Shown: in pieces, positions 10,734 to 21,276 of the stretch
Layout of the letters: every line of letters begins with the position of its first letter
Position numbering within the stretch: position 1 is the first letter of the stretch
Assembly (NCBI RefSeq): GCF_024756255.1
Contig: NZ_JANUHB010000001.1
Span: 806,001 to 870,000 of the forward strand
Source: Massilia agilis
Lineage (GTDB): Bacteria; Pseudomonadota; Gammaproteobacteria; Burkholderiales; Burkholderiaceae_D
Reading direction: 5' to 3'
DNA: 64,000 nt
Made by a program: the position numbers and the translations under genes
The notes under the pieces: generated by a model
What the model was told of the DNA's origin: nothing
What the model saw: only the letters and a program-made list of their open reading frames with translations
The model's database searches: none

Positions 10734-11636
10734 TTATTCCGTGGGGGTGACAGTTTCAAGCTGCGCCGTTTGCCCGCTGTAGAAACGCTGGCCCATCTCT
10801 TCCAGGCCCAGCGTGGACAGCACTTCCTGCAGCCGCTCGGCAGGACGGCGGCGCGGCAGGTTCTTGTAGGTGGCGACGATCAGCTCGTTCTTCATCGAGT
10901 GCTCCCAGCCCACCAGTTCGGTCACGTTCACCTGGTAGCCGTGGCTTTCCAGTTGCAGGCAGCGCAGCACGTTGGTGATCTGGCTGCCGAATTCGCGCGT
11001 GTGGATCGGGTGGCGCCACAACTCGGTGAGCACGTTGCGTCCCAGCTGGCCGCCCTTGTTCTTGCGCAGGACCGAGGCCACTTCGGCCTGGCAGCACGGC
11101 ACCAGCACGATGTACTTCGCTTTCTTCTTGAGCGCAAAGTCGATCGCGTCGTCGGTCGCCGTGTTGCAGGCGTGGAGCGCGGTGACCACGTCCACCGTCG
11201 GCGGGAGCAAGCTTGACTTCGTGGACTCGGCCACCGACAGCGGCAGGAACGACATGCCGGTAAAGCCCAGCCGCTGCGCGAGTTCGGTCGATTTCTGCAC
11301 CAGCTCTTCGCGCGTTTCAATGCCGTAGATGTGCGAGCCGTCGTTCAGGTTCTTGAAGAACAGGTCGTACAGGATGAAGCCGAGGTAGGACTTGCCGGCG
11401 CCGTGGTCGACCAGCGACACGCCCGGGTGCTGTGCGAGCACGTCCTGCAGCAGCGGCTCGATGAACTGGTACAGGTGATATACCTGCTTGAGCTTGCGTC
11501 GGCTGTCCTGGTTCAGTTTGCCGTCGCGGGTGAGGATGTGCAGCTCCTTGAGCAGCTCGATCGACTGGCCGGGTCGCACCTCGGGCGGCAGTTCCGGCAC
11601 GGCCGGCGCCTTGTTCGTCTTGTCAGCTCGCTTCAT
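10734..11636 (-). CDS. SAM-dependent methyltransferase, class I, unknown substrate
   Basis: Protein of 300 residues with the motif I glycine-rich loop [19 protein letters not shown] near residue 75, a post-I acidic residue (YGIETREEL) and a motif IV-like segment ([19 protein letters not shown]), which resembles RNA/protein methyltransferases of the Methyltransf_25/32 kind. A following [12 protein letters not shown] carries two adjacent Cys. The ATG at 11634-11636 lies inside the 3' end of iscX (14-base overlap), implying co-translation with the isc genes. A longer frame back to 11792 runs over iscX and is rejected. The natural substrate is not apparent. Confidence 0.85.
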   Translation of the reverse strand: MKRADKTNKAPAVPELPPEVRPGQSIELLKELHILTRDGKLNQDSRRKLKQVYHLYQFIEPLLQDVLAQHPGVSLVDHGAGKSYLGFILYDLFFKNLNDGSHIYGIETREELVQKSTELAQRLGFTGMSFLPLSVAESTKSSLLPPTVDVVTALHACNTATDDAIDFALKKKAKYIVLVPCCQAEVASVLRKNKGGQLGRNVLTELWRHPIHTREFGSQITNVLRCLQLESHGYQVNVTELVGWEHSMKNELIVATYKNLPRRRPAERLQEVLSTLGLEEMGQRFYSGQTAQLETVTPTE

Positions 11637-11817
11637 CGATCCATGCCTGCTGTATCGCTTCCAAAATCTTTTCCCCGCCGCGCGCGTGGTCGTCGTCGAA
11701 GCCTTCGAGCCCGATGACCCAGTTGTGCAGGTCCACGAAACGCACGGCCGTCGGGTCCACGTCCGGGTACTTGTCGTAAAGCGCTTCGGCAATCGCGGAG
11801 ATGTCGGTCCACTTCAT
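11623..11817 (-). CDS. iscX: Fe-S assembly protein IscX
   Basis: Small acidic protein of 64 residues, [22 protein letters not shown] through [17 protein letters not shown] to [11 protein letters not shown], matching IscX (YfhJ) along its whole length. It binds IscS and iron and modulates cluster assembly, acting with frataxin. It lies 10 bases downstream of fdx on the same strand and is the last gene of the isc row; its 3' end overlaps the next gene by 14 bases. Too short to rank highly by length alone, but the family pattern is unmistakable. Confidence 0.95.
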   Translation of the reverse strand: MKWTDISAIAEALYDKYPDVDPTAVRFVDLHNWVIGLEGFDDDHARGGEKILEAIQQAWIDEAS

Positions 11818-11827
11818 GGCGCTACCC

Positions 11828-12169
11828 TCAATGGTTCTTTTCGGCCGCGTGGTTGATGGTGTACTTGGGGATCTCGATGACCAGGTCCTCGGTGCCCACG
11901 ATGGACTGGCACGACAGGCGCGAGACAGGCTCCAGGCCCCAGGCCTTGTCGAGCATGTCCTCTTCCTTCTCTTCCGGCTCATTGAGCGACTCGTAGCCTT
12001 CGCGCACCAGCACATGGCAGGTGGTGCAGGCACAGACGCGGTCGCAGGCGTGCTCGATTTCGATGTCGTTCTCGAGCATGACGTCGCAGATGGATTTGCC
12101 GGCCGGCGCTTCCACGACCGCGCCCTCGGGGCAAAACACCGGATGGGGCAGGAATACGAGTTGTGGCAC
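11828..12169 (-). CDS. fdx: ISC-type [2Fe-2S] ferredoxin
   Basis: Electron donor for cluster assembly, 113 residues. The cluster ligands lie in [13 protein letters not shown] (the four-cysteine loop) and the distant Cys in RLSCQSIVG. The start is a GTG at 12167-12169, chosen because AAGAGGTAACAGAA supplies a ribosome site eight bases upstream and because this start gives the family N-terminus ([16 protein letters not shown]). An ATG-initiated longer frame back to 12397 would run through the palindromic repeat into hscA and is rejected. It is separated from hscA by that repeat and sits 10 bases ahead of iscX. Confidence 0.95.
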   Translation of the reverse strand: MPQLVFLPHPVFCPEGAVVEAPAGKSICDVMLENDIEIEHACDRVCACTTCHVLVREGYESLNEPEEKEEDMLDKAWGLEPVSRLSCQSIVGTEDLVIEIPKYTINHAAEKNH

Positions 12170-12193
12170 TTCTGTTACCTCTTTGGTTATCTG

Positions 12194-12276
12194 ACGTCGT
12201 TCCCGCGGAGGCGGGAACCCATAGACCGCGTGCCAATCAGGCTCAGCATGGGTTCCCGCCTGCGCGGGAACGACGT
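12194..12276. repeat. Palindromic dispersed repeat, family B copy 2
   Basis: Inverted repeat between hscA and fdx. The left arm ACGTCGTTCCCGCGGAGGCG and right arm CCTGCGCGGGAACGACGT are near-complements, and each holds an inner hairpin. It shares the outer arms with copy 1 at 2703-2809 but is shorter. It lies within the isc transcript and could cause partial termination or mRNA processing. Confidence 0.8.
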
Positions 12277-12290
12277 TGTTTAAGGCTGTC

Positions 12291-14180
<1,890 letters not shown>

Positions 14181-14204
14181 GTGGTGTTACCTGTTTTGTT
14201 CTTT

Positions 14205-14279
14205 TAGGGTGGGCACTTGTGCCCACGCGGGGTGGGACACGCCGCGTATCGCCGCGTGGGCACAAGTGCCCACCCTACG
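14205..14279. repeat. Palindromic repeat, family A copy 2 (double hairpin)
   Basis: Symmetric element between hscB and hscA. It starts TAGGGTGGGCACTTGTGCCC and ends GGGCACAAGTGCCCACCCTA, with inner GCGGGG/CGCG material between. Both arms form their own hairpin (stem GGGCAC/GTGCCC, tips TT and AA). The outer flank matches the other family A copies. Confidence 0.85.
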
Positions 14280-14298
14280 CAGGCGCGGCCGGCCGAAT

Positions 14299-14814
14299 TC
14301 AGCTTTCCAGCGCTTCGAACGCGTAGTGCACCTCGTCGCCGAATTTGTCGAGGAACATGAGCGCGCGCACGTCCTGCGCCGCCTGTTCGTATTGGCCGGC
14401 GTCCAGCGCGTGCCCGATTTTCGCCAGCCGCTCCTTGCGCTCGCGCTTGAGCTGGGCATCCAGCTCGTCCAGCGCGCCCGCGTCCTTGGCGGCACGCGCA
14501 TCGCCCAGCGCCTCGCGCCACTCCATCTGCTGCATCAGGAAGTCCATCGGCATGGCCGTGTTCGATTCCGTCTGCAGGTCGATGCCGTTCAGCTCGACCA
14601 GGTAACGCGCCCGCTTGAGCGGGTTCTTCAGCGTCTGGTAGGCCTCGTTGGCGCGCGTGGCCCACTGCATCGCCACGCGCCGCTCGGTGTCGCTGGCGTT
14701 GACGAAGCGGTCGGGATGCACGCGGCCCTGCACGTCGCGGTAGGCGGCGTCCAGGGCCGGCAGGTCGAGGTCGAAGCGCGCCGGCAGGTTGAACAGCTCG
14801 AAGTGGTTCTGCAT
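14299..14814 (-). CDS. hscB: Co-chaperone HscB
   Basis: J-domain co-chaperone of 171 residues that delivers IscU to HscA and stimulates its ATPase. The N-terminal J domain begins MQNHFELFNLPARFDLDLP and contains the essential HPD triad (VHPDRFVNASDTERR) around residue 33. The C-terminal three-helix part (DFLMQQMEWREALGDARAA onward) binds IscU. Size matches the family (171 in E. coli). It lies six bases downstream of iscA and upstream of hscA, the standard order. Confidence 0.96.
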   Translation of the reverse strand: MQNHFELFNLPARFDLDLPALDAAYRDVQGRVHPDRFVNASDTERRVAMQWATRANEAYQTLKNPLKRARYLVELNGIDLQTESNTAMPMDFLMQQMEWREALGDARAAKDAGALDELDAQLKRERKERLAKIGHALDAGQYEQAAQDVRALMFLDKFGDEVHYAFEALES

Positions 14815-14820
14815 GGAGCC

Positions 14821-15144
14821 TTAGATGCGGAAGCTCTCGCCGCAGCCGCAGGAGTCCTTCACGTTCGGGTTGTTGAAGCGGAAGCCCTCGTTGAGCCCTT
14901 CGCGCGCGAAATCGAGTTCGGTGCCGTCGATGTACGCCAGGCTCTTGGGATCGACAAAGACCTTCACGCCGTGCGATTCGAACACCACGTCCTCGGGCGC
15001 GGCCTCGTCCACGTATTCGAGCTTGTATGCCAGGCCCGAACAGCCGGTGGTGCGCACGCCGAAACGCAGGCCCACGCCCTTGCCGCGGCGCTCGATGTAG
15101 CGCGTGATGTGCTTCGCTGCCTTTTCGGTCAGGGTGACTGCCAT
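14821..15144 (-). CDS. iscA: Iron-sulfur cluster assembly protein IscA
   Basis: A-type cluster carrier of 107 residues. Three conserved cysteines are seen: one in [17 protein letters not shown] and two in the C-terminal SCGCGESF. The start [20 protein letters not shown] is typical. It accepts clusters from the IscU-HscBA system and passes them to apo-proteins. It is 15 bases after iscU and six bases before hscB, an operon without gaps. Confidence 0.97.
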   Translation of the reverse strand: MAVTLTEKAAKHITRYIERRGKGVGLRFGVRTTGCSGLAYKLEYVDEAAPEDVVFESHGVKVFVDPKSLAYIDGTELDFAREGLNEGFRFNNPNVKDSCGCGESFRI

Positions 15145-15159
15145 CTTTTCCTCCTGGGC

Positions 15160-15546
15160 TTACGCGCCCGGGTGCTTGGTCTTGTAGTCCGCCACGGCGG
15201 CCTTGATTGCGTCTTCGGCCAGGATCGAGCAGTGGATCTTCACCGGCGGCAGCGCCAGCTCCTCGGCGATCTGGGTGTTCTTGATGTCCAGCGCCTGGTC
15301 GAGCGTCTTGCCCTTGACCCATTCGGTCACCAGCGAGCTCGAGGCGATCGCCGAGCCGCAGCCATAGGTCTTGAATTTCGCGTCCTCGATCAGGCCTTGC
15401 TCGTTGACCTTGATCTGCAGCTTCATCACGTCGCCGCAGGCCGGTGCGCCGACCATGCCGGTGCCGACCGCCTCATCGCCCTTGTCGAACGAGCCGACAT
15501 TGCGCGGGTTTTCGTAGTGGTCCAACACTTTGTCCGAATATGCCAT
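15160..15546 (-). CDS. iscU: Fe-S cluster scaffold IscU
   Basis: Scaffold protein of 128 residues on which new [2Fe-2S] clusters are built from IscS-derived sulfur. The ligands are recognisable: Cys in VGAPACGDVMKLQIK, Cys in FKTYGCGSAIASSS and Cys in LPPVKIHCSILAEDA, the last beside the HscA-recognition LPPVK motif. The start MAYSDKVLDHYENPRNVGSF is the family standard. It lies 87 bases downstream of iscS, across a small family A palindrome. Confidence 0.98.
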   Translation of the reverse strand: MAYSDKVLDHYENPRNVGSFDKGDEAVGTGMVGAPACGDVMKLQIKVNEQGLIEDAKFKTYGCGSAIASSSLVTEWVKGKTLDQALDIKNTQIAEELALPPVKIHCSILAEDAIKAAVADYKTKHPGA

Positions 15547-15573
15547 TTTGATGCTCCCGGTGTAAATTCTTGC

Positions 15574-15605
15574 GTAGGGTGGGCAGATCCTCTGCCCACG
15601 CGTTC
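15574..15605. repeat. Palindromic repeat, family A copy 3 (single hairpin)
   Basis: Short copy between iscS and iscU: GTAGGGTGGGCAGA, a three-base tip TCC, then TCTGCCCACGCG. The flank GTAGGGTGGGC is shared with the other copies. The stem GGGCAGA/TCTGCCC differs from that of copy 1 (GGGCAGC/GCTGCCC) by a paired, compensatory change. Confidence 0.75.
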
Positions 15606-15633
15606 AATCAACCTGTGCCAGCAGTGCCGATGC

Positions 15634-16893
15634 TTAGTGCGCCGCCCACTGGATCGAATTGATGTCGATCCCGTCCTTGTACATTTCCCACAGCGGCGAC
15701 AGCTCGCGCAGCTTGCCGACCTTTTCCTTGAGCAGGTTGACCGCGAAGTCGATGTCCGACTCGGTCGTGAAGCGGCCGATGGTGAAGCGGATCGAGCTGT
15801 GCGCCAGCTCGTCGCTGCGGCCCAGGGCGCGCAGCACGTACGACGGCTCCAGGCTGGCCGAGGTGCAGGCCGAACCCGACGACACCGCGATGTCCTTGAC
15901 GGCCATGATCAGCGATTCGCCCTCGACGAAGTTGAACGACACGTTCAGGTTGTGCGGCACGCGATGCTCCATGTCGCCGTTGATGTAGACCTCTTCGATC
16001 TCCATCAGGCCCTTGGCCAGACGGTCGCGCAGCGCCTTGATGCGGCCCAGTTCGCTGTCCATCTCTTCCCTGGCCAGGCGGAAGGCTTCGCCCATGCCCA
16101 CGATCTGGTGGGTCGGCAGCGTGCCCGAACGCAGGCCGCGCTCGTGGCCGCCGCCGTGCATCTGCGCTTCCAGGCGCACGCGCGGCTTGCGGCGCACGTA
16201 CAGCGCGCCCACGCCCTTCGGGCCGTAGGTCTTGTGCGCGGTGAAGGTCATCAGGTCAACCTTCAGGTTCTCGAGGTTGATGTGCACCTTGCCGGTCGCT
16301 TGCGCGGCGTCGCAGTGGTAGATGATGCCCTTCTTGCGGCACAGTTCGCCGATCTCGGCGATCGGCTGCACCACGCCGATCTCGTTATTGACCAGCATGA
16401 CCGAGACCAGGATGGTGTCCGGGCGCATTGCCGCTTCCAGCTGTTCGAGCGAGATCAGGCCGTTGTCCTGCGGCTCGAGGTAGGTTGCCTCGAAGCCCTG
16501 GCGCTCCAGCTCGCGCACGGTGTCGAGCACCGACTTGTGCTCAGTCTTGACCGTGATGATGTGCTTGCCCTTCGTCTTGTAGAAGTTGGCCGCGCCCTTG
16601 AGCGCCAGGTTGTTCGACTCGGTTGCGCCCGAGGTCCAGATGATCTCGCGCGGGTCGGCGCCGACCAGCGCGGCCACCTGGGCGCGCGCCTCTTCCACCG
16701 CCGCCTCGGCGCTCCAGCCGTAGGCGTGGCTGCGCGAGGCGGGGTTGCCGAACTGCTCGCGCAGGTAGGGGATCATCTTGTCCGCCACGCGCGGATCCAC
16801 CGGCGTGGTCGCCGAGTAGTCCATGTAGATCGGAAAATGCGGTGCGGTGGCGAAGCTCTTTTCCAGTTGTTGCGTGTCCAGGGGCGCGTTCAT
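15634..16893 (-). CDS. iscS: Cysteine desulfurase IscS
   Basis: PLP enzyme of 419 residues that removes sulfur from cysteine and donates it for Fe-S clusters and thio-tRNA. Seen are the N-terminal [20 protein letters not shown], the PLP-lysine motif [16 protein letters not shown] and the active-site Cys in [19 protein letters not shown]. Group I signature [12 protein letters not shown] is present. The start at 16891-16893 ([12 protein letters not shown]) adds about 20 residues before the conserved core; a longer ORF overlapping iscR is not used. iscR is 20 bases upstream. Identification is secure. Confidence 0.97.
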   Translation of the reverse strand: MNAPLDTQQLEKSFATAPHFPIYMDYSATTPVDPRVADKMIPYLREQFGNPASRSHAYGWSAEAAVEEARAQVAALVGADPREIIWTSGATESNNLALKGAANFYKTKGKHIITVKTEHKSVLDTVRELERQGFEATYLEPQDNGLISLEQLEAAMRPDTILVSVMLVNNEIGVVQPIAEIGELCRKKGIIYHCDAAQATGKVHINLENLKVDLMTFTAHKTYGPKGVGALYVRRKPRVRLEAQMHGGGHERGLRSGTLPTHQIVGMGEAFRLAREEMDSELGRIKALRDRLAKGLMEIEEVYINGDMEHRVPHNLNVSFNFVEGESLIMAVKDIAVSSGSACTSASLEPSYVLRALGRSDELAHSSIRFTIGRFTTESDIDFAVNLLKEKVGKLRELSPLWEMYKDGIDINSIQWAAH

Positions 16894-16912
16894 CAGTTCA
16901 CTCCAATCTGCT

Positions 16913-17398
16913 TCAATCTTGTCCGACGGCGGCGTGGCTGTTGCGGTGCACCACCACGACGTTCTGTTGTTCTTTCTGCTTTTGCTGGTCAACCAGGTCC
17001 TGCAGCGTGACCGAATCGAGGTAGTCGACCATCTTTTCGTTCAGCGTGGCCCACAGCTCGTGGGTCATGCAGCGGGTGCCGGTGGCGGCATCGGCGCCAT
17101 GGCAATTTTCCTTGCCGCCGCACTGGGTGGCATCGATCGGCTCGTCCACCGCGATGATGATGTCGGCCACGGTGACCTTTTCCGCCGGGCGCGCCAGGCT
17201 GTAGCCGCCGCCCGGGCCGCGGATCGATTCGACGATTTCATGGCGGCGCAGCTTGCCGAACAGCTGCTCCAGGTAAGACAGCGAAATGGCCTGGCGCTGG
17301 CTGATGCCCGACAGCGTGACGGGGCCCTTGCCCTGGCGCAGGGCAAGATCGATCATCGCGGTAACAGCAAAACGGCCTTTGGTGGTCAGACGCATCAC
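16913..17398 (-). CDS. iscR: Fe-S cluster-sensing Rrf2-type repressor IscR
   Basis: Transcription factor of 161 residues that binds a [2Fe-2S] cluster and controls its own isc operon. The winged HTH of the Rrf2 family begins [20 protein letters not shown]; the recognition region [15 protein letters not shown] follows. The cluster motif is C-GGKEN-C then ten residues to RCMTHELW, so the spacing is C-x5-C-x10-C instead of the C-x5-C-x5-C of E. coli. A near-consensus type 1 site lies about 75 bases upstream at 17472-17496. It is the first gene of the isc cluster. Confidence 0.96.
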   Translation of the reverse strand: MMRLTTKGRFAVTAMIDLALRQGKGPVTLSGISQRQAISLSYLEQLFGKLRRHEIVESIRGPGGGYSLARPAEKVTVADIIIAVDEPIDATQCGGKENCHGADAATGTRCMTHELWATLNEKMVDYLDSVTLQDLVDQQKQKEQQNVVVVHRNSHAAVGQD

Positions 17399-17471
17399 AA
17401 CCCCGGTTGATGTTAGAATATTGCGTTTCTTTAACTAATTCGGATCGCCTTGCAGGCTGATAAAAACCCGA

Positions 17472-17496
17472 TTAGTTGAATGATTTAGTCAAGTAT
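17472..17496 (-). promoter_or_regulatory. IscR type 1 binding site
   Basis: By hand, 23 of 25 positions fit the E. coli type 1 IscR consensus (ATASYYGACT, RWWW, YAGTCRRSTAT). The right half is TTAGTCAAGTAT and the left half TTAGTTGAAT. The two mismatches are the first base and the C within GACT, which is A here. On the minus strand TTGACT inside the site could serve as a -35 element, so binding would block the promoter: autoregulation by the cluster-loaded form, as in E. coli. Confidence 0.75.
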
Positions 17497-17576
17497 AGCG
17501 CATTCGGCCGGCTTTGTCTTGGCGGCCTGCGATTCCTGCTGCGGCGCAGCGACGCCGCCTTCCCGCCTCTTCTTTC

Positions 17577-18347
17577 TTACCGGGCACGCAACAGCTGCAT
17601 CGGGCCGAACAGCTTTTGCATGCCGTCGTGCTGGATGAACGACAGGTTGTAGGGGTGCTCGGCGCAGACCTGGGCAAAGCGCGCGGTTTCCGGCAGCTTC
17701 TTCAATTGCTCGGCGATCTTGCCCCACAACACGAGCGTCGGCGGGGCAGGAAGGTCGGCCAGCGCGGCCAGCACCGTTTGCAGGAATGGCTGCCAGGCGC
17801 GGGCTTCGACTGCCGGGGCGACGTGGGGCCGGAAAACCAGTGCCGCGTTCAGCAGCAGGAAGCCGTGACCGGTCAGGTTGGACTGCAGTTCGGCCAGCGT
17901 GCGGATGCTGCCGTTGGTGCGCGCCGCGGCGGCGACGGGCGCAAGCGCCTGCCCGCTGCAATCGCCGCTCTGGAGTTGGCCGTCGGCCACCAGCAGCATC
18001 TTCATGAAGTTGCGCAGCGAGGTGGCGCGGTTGACCGCCTTCGACAGGCCGTTCTCGCACCACAGTTCGCCAACCGCGCCGTCCATGAAGCAGACGCCGG
18101 TCGCGCTTTCCTCGCGCGGATATGGCCCCTCGCCCACCAGCACGTAGCGCACCTGCTCCAGCGGCAGCGCGAACGCGGCAAACAGGCGGTTGCGCGTTGG
18201 CAGATAGTGGTCGTCGGCCAGCGCCGGCAGGTAGGCCGGGCTTGCCTTTGCCATCGCTTCCAGTCCCTTGATCAGGTGCGGGCGCCAGGAGGTGTGGGCA
18301 AGATCGAGGGCGGACAGGATCGGCTGGGGGATGGCGCTGGCGGGCAT
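17577..18347 (-). CDS. Uracil-DNA glycosylase superfamily protein, altered motif A
   Basis: Protein of 256 residues resembling family 1 uracil-DNA glycosylases: RYVLVGEGPYPREESATGVCF aligns with the GQDPYH region, and EHPYNLSFI with the HPSPLS region near the C-terminus. The catalytic Asp of GQDPYH is Gly here (GEGPYP) and the HPSPLS motif is HPYNLS. The general fold around TLVLWGKIAEQL (normally the LLLWGxxA strand) is intact. It may have lost or changed activity, or belong to a distinct subfamily. ATG at 18345-18347. It is divergent from the Rpn-type gene on the right. Confidence 0.72.
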   Translation of the reverse strand: MPASAIPQPILSALDLAHTSWRPHLIKGLEAMAKASPAYLPALADDHYLPTRNRLFAAFALPLEQVRYVLVGEGPYPREESATGVCFMDGAVGELWCENGLSKAVNRATSLRNFMKMLLVADGQLQSGDCSGQALAPVAAAARTNGSIRTLAELQSNLTGHGFLLLNAALVFRPHVAPAVEARAWQPFLQTVLAALADLPAPPTLVLWGKIAEQLKKLPETARFAQVCAEHPYNLSFIQHDGMQKLFGPMQLLRAR

Positions 18348-18437
18348 TGGGGGTGGCAGACGAGGGAAAAGGGAATTGTACTGTGCTGGATCATTGGCCG
18401 ACAGATGACGGAGCTGTGCCGGGCTGGTCGAAGTAGC

Positions 18438-19370
18438 ATGAGCGACGATTACGACACCCCGTGGAAGGATGCGCTGACAAGGTACTTTCCGGAATTCATC
18501 GCCTTCTACTTCCCAGCCGCCTATCGGGCAATCAACTGGACGATCCCGCATGTCTTTCTCGAACAGGAACTGGCACAGGTTGTTCACGACGCCGAGACAG
18601 GCAAGCGACGCGTGGACAAGCTGGCACGAGTCGCCCTGCTGGACGGTGCGGAGGAATGGGTGCTGGTGCACGTGGACGTGCAGGGGAACTACGACAGTAA
18701 CTTTGCCGAACGCGTTTTTATATACAACTACCGAATCTACGATCGCTACCGTCGGCCCGTCGCCAGCCTCGTGGTGCTGGCCGATGGCTCGGCCAAGTGG
18801 TCGCCCGACAGCTTTAGCTATTCCCTTCTGGGTTGCGCGATGGGAATTCGGTTTCCTACGGCCAAGCTCAACGGTTTCGCGCCTCGGCTTGAGCAGCTGC
18901 TAGGCGACGAGAACGTTTTTGCACTCGTCACAGCTGCGCACCTGCTCACGCAACAAACGCGAGGGCAACATGTCCAACGGCGAGATGCCAAGTTCCGTCT
19001 TGCTCGGCTGCTTTACGAGCGGAAGTGGGACAAGCAAAGGATTGTTGATCTGTTCAGCGTGATCGACTGGATGATGTACCTCCCGCCCGGGCTTCAGAAG
19101 CAGCTCATGGATGACATCAACGGTCTGGAGAAGGAGCGTGGCATGCCCTACATGAATTCGTTTGAACGCCGCGGGCTGGAACGTGGCCGTGAAGAAGGCC
19201 GGAAGGAGGCGCTCAGCGATCTTCTGACCCGCCAACTCGAAAAGCGCTTTGGCCAACTTCCGGATTCTATCCAAGAGCGCCTGAAAGAAGCGGAGCCGGC
19301 AGACCTGCAGCACTGGGGCGAAACCCTGCTCGACGCGCCAACGTTGGACCAGGTCTTCAACCGCTGCTAG
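18438..19370 (+). CDS. Rpn/PD-(D/E)XK-type protein with DUF4351 C-terminus
   Basis: Protein of 310 residues. The N-terminus MSDDYDTPWKDALTRYFPEF, the DKLARVALLDGAEEWVLVHVDVQGNYD segment (an acidic residue then hDVQ) and the following FAERVFIYNYRIYDRY match the Rpn (recombination-promoting nuclease)/putative transposase family with its restriction-like fold. The C-terminal LLTRQLEKRFGQLPDSIQER repeat with LLDAPTLDQVF is DUF4351. Such genes are often scattered and horizontally moved. The start ATG at 18438 follows a GAAG; the much longer frame upstream is antisense to the previous gene and is rejected. Actual substrate and mobility are unproven. Confidence 0.85.
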   Translation: MSDDYDTPWKDALTRYFPEFIAFYFPAAYRAINWTIPHVFLEQELAQVVHDAETGKRRVDKLARVALLDGAEEWVLVHVDVQGNYDSNFAERVFIYNYRIYDRYRRPVASLVVLADGSAKWSPDSFSYSLLGCAMGIRFPTAKLNGFAPRLEQLLGDENVFALVTAAHLLTQQTRGQHVQRRDAKFRLARLLYERKWDKQRIVDLFSVIDWMMYLPPGLQKQLMDDINGLEKERGMPYMNSFERRGLERGREEGRKEALSDLLTRQLEKRFGQLPDSIQERLKEAEPADLQHWGETLLDAPTLDQVFNRC

Positions 19371-19462
19371 CCGCATCCAACCATGCGTCCGCCTTTCCCG
19401 ATCCGGTGCATGATGGCGCCCTGCCCCACGAGGCACGCCAACCAATCGAGAAGGAGGCCAAG

Positions 19463-19909
19463 ATGCAAACGATCCAGGATGTGATGACCCGCGACGTCCG
19501 CACCATTTCGCCGCAGGACAACGTGCAGCATGCCGCGCAAATGATGGACGAGCTGAACGTCGGCGCGATCCCCGTCTGCGACGGCGACAAGCTGGTCGGC
19601 ATGATCACCGACCGCGACATTACGGTGCGCTCGACCGCGGCCGGCCAGGCACCGCAATCGACCCGCGTGGCCGACGTGATGAGCACCGACGTGCGCACCT
19701 GCACCAGCAACCAGAGCGTGGACGAGGTGCTCGGCCAGATGGGCGACGTCCAGATCCGCCGCGTGCCGGTGCTGGACGAACAGTCGCACCGCATGATCGG
19801 CATCGTCTCGCTTGGCGACATGGCGACCAAGCACTCGGCCGGCATCGACCATGCGCTCGACGAGATTTCCAGCCCGTCCGCGCCTGACCGCCCGCAAACG
19901 CAGCACTGA
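19463..19909 (+). CDS. Tandem CBS domain protein
   Basis: Protein of 148 residues made of two CBS motifs: MQTIQDVMTRDVRTISPQDN ... VGMITDRDITVRSTA, and VADVMSTDVRTCTSNQSVDE ... IGIVSLGDMATKHS. Such pairs bind adenosine nucleotides and serve as energy or stress sensors. A strong AAGGAGG lies just before the ATG at 19463, which fixes the start. No partner domain is attached and the neighbours give no clear target. Confidence 0.93.
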   Translation: MQTIQDVMTRDVRTISPQDNVQHAAQMMDELNVGAIPVCDGDKLVGMITDRDITVRSTAAGQAPQSTRVADVMSTDVRTCTSNQSVDEVLGQMGDVQIRRVPVLDEQSHRMIGIVSLGDMATKHSAGIDHALDEISSPSAPDRPQTQH

Positions 19910-20064
19910 CCAGCGTACGAGCGCAGGCGCCGCAGCGCCTGCGCCTGCAAGAGGCAAGCCATTGGCCCGTCTCAGACAACAGTCAAAAAGCCGCGCCCGC
20001 GTGGAATTTCGTTACCGCCCCGCTGTCCACCAGCTTTGCAAGACCGTATGAACGCGTTGTCGAA

Positions 20065-21276
20065 GTGGACACTCCGGATCTCTCCAAACTGTCGATCGAC
20101 CGTGGCGCCCAGCCTGGCGCCCGGCGGCGGCGCAAACTTCCGCGATGGCTGTGGCTGCTTGCTGCGCTGGTGCTGCTCGGCGCCCTCACCGCGCTGCGCA
20201 TCTGGACGGCGCCACCGGCGGTCGAAATCGTCAATGTGACCCTGGCCTACCCGGCCCAGGCGCTCACCGTGCTCAACGCAACCGGCTACGTGGCGCCGCA
20301 ACGCAAGGCCGCCATCTCATCGAAGGCGACGGGGCGGTTGGAATGGCTGGGCGTGCTGGAAGGCAGCCGGGTCAAGGAAGGCCAGCTCATCGCTCGGCTG
20401 GAAAACCGCGACGTGGCCGCCGCGCTCGGCCAGGCCAGGGCGAACGTCGAAGTCGCGCGCGGCAACCTGGCGCAAGCGAAGGCCGAGCAGGTGGAGGCGG
20501 CCAACGCCTTGCGCCGCAACGCCGAGCTGCGCGCCAAGAACTTCATCGCCCCGGCCACGCTCGATGCCGTGCAGGGCCGCTACGACAAGGCGCGCGCCAA
20601 CGTCGAGGCCACCCAGGCTGCGGTGGCCGCGGCCGAGGCCAATGCGCGCGCGGCCCAGGTGGCGCTGGACCAGACGCTGATCCGCGCGCCCTTCGACGGC
20701 GTGATCCTCACCAAAAACGCGAACGTGGGCGACAACATCACGCCCTTTTCCTCGGCCGCGGAGGCAAAGGGCGCGGTGGTCACCATGGCCGACATGGACA
20801 CGCTCGAAGTGGAGGCGGACGTCTCCGAATCGAACCTGGCCAAGATCGCGGTCGGCCAGCCGGCCGAGATCCAGCTCGACGCTTATCCTGGCCTGCGGCT
20901 GGACGGCGTGGTGTCGCGCATGGTGCCGACCGTGGACCGTAGCAAGGCCACGCTGCTGGTCAAGCTGCGCTTCGTGCACCTGGACCCGCGCGTGCTGCCG
21001 GATATGAGCGCGCGCGTGGCCTTCCTGTCGCGCGCCCTGCGCCCCGGCGAAAAGCAGCCGCTGCCCGCCGTGCCGCCGGCCGCCATTGCCCGGCGCGGTG
21101 GCCGCACGGTGGTGTTCGTGCTGGCCGACCGCAAGGTGCAGGAAAAGCCGGTCTCGGTCGGCCGCAGGCTGGGCGACCTGGTGGTAGTCGAGTCACTGGT
21201 GCCGGGCCAGAAGGTGGTGTTGAATCCGCCGCCGCGCCTGGCCGACGGCGAGCCTGTCGAGCAGGCGAAAAAATGA
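20065..21276 (+). CDS. Periplasmic adaptor subunit of a MacAB-like ABC exporter
   Basis: Membrane fusion (HlyD/MacA-type) protein of 403 residues. A single N-terminal span (LPRWLWLLAALVLLGALTALRIW) anchors it; a biotinyl-lipoyl-like domain is split by a long coiled coil (ENRDVAAALGQARANVEVARGNLAQAKAEQVEAANALRRN), followed by the barrel domain LIRAPFDGVILTKNANVGD. It would bridge the inner-membrane transporter to an outer-membrane channel. The frame begins with GTG at 20065 and no ATG is in the right place, so the start is less certain. The stop overlaps the ATPase start by four bases. Confidence 0.9.
   Translation: MDTPDLSKLSIDRGAQPGARRRRKLPRWLWLLAALVLLGALTALRIWTAPPAVEIVNVTLAYPAQALTVLNATGYVAPQRKAAISSKATGRLEWLGVLEGSRVKEGQLIARLENRDVAAALGQARANVEVARGNLAQAKAEQVEAANALRRNAELRAKNFIAPATLDAVQGRYDKARANVEATQAAVAAAEANARAAQVALDQTLIRAPFDGVILTKNANVGDNITPFSSAAEAKGAVVTMADMDTLEVEADVSESNLAKIAVGQPAEIQLDAYPGLRLDGVVSRMVPTVDRSKATLLVKLRFVHLDPRVLPDMSARVAFLSRALRPGEKQPLPAVPPAAIARRGGRTVVFVLADRKVQEKPVSVGRRLGDLVVVESLVPGQKVVLNPPPRLADGEPVEQAKK

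Noticed and set aside
18402-18437. Earlier ATG as start of the Rpn-type gene
   Set aside because: The extra 12 residues lack family similarity and the later ATG has a GAAG at good spacing.
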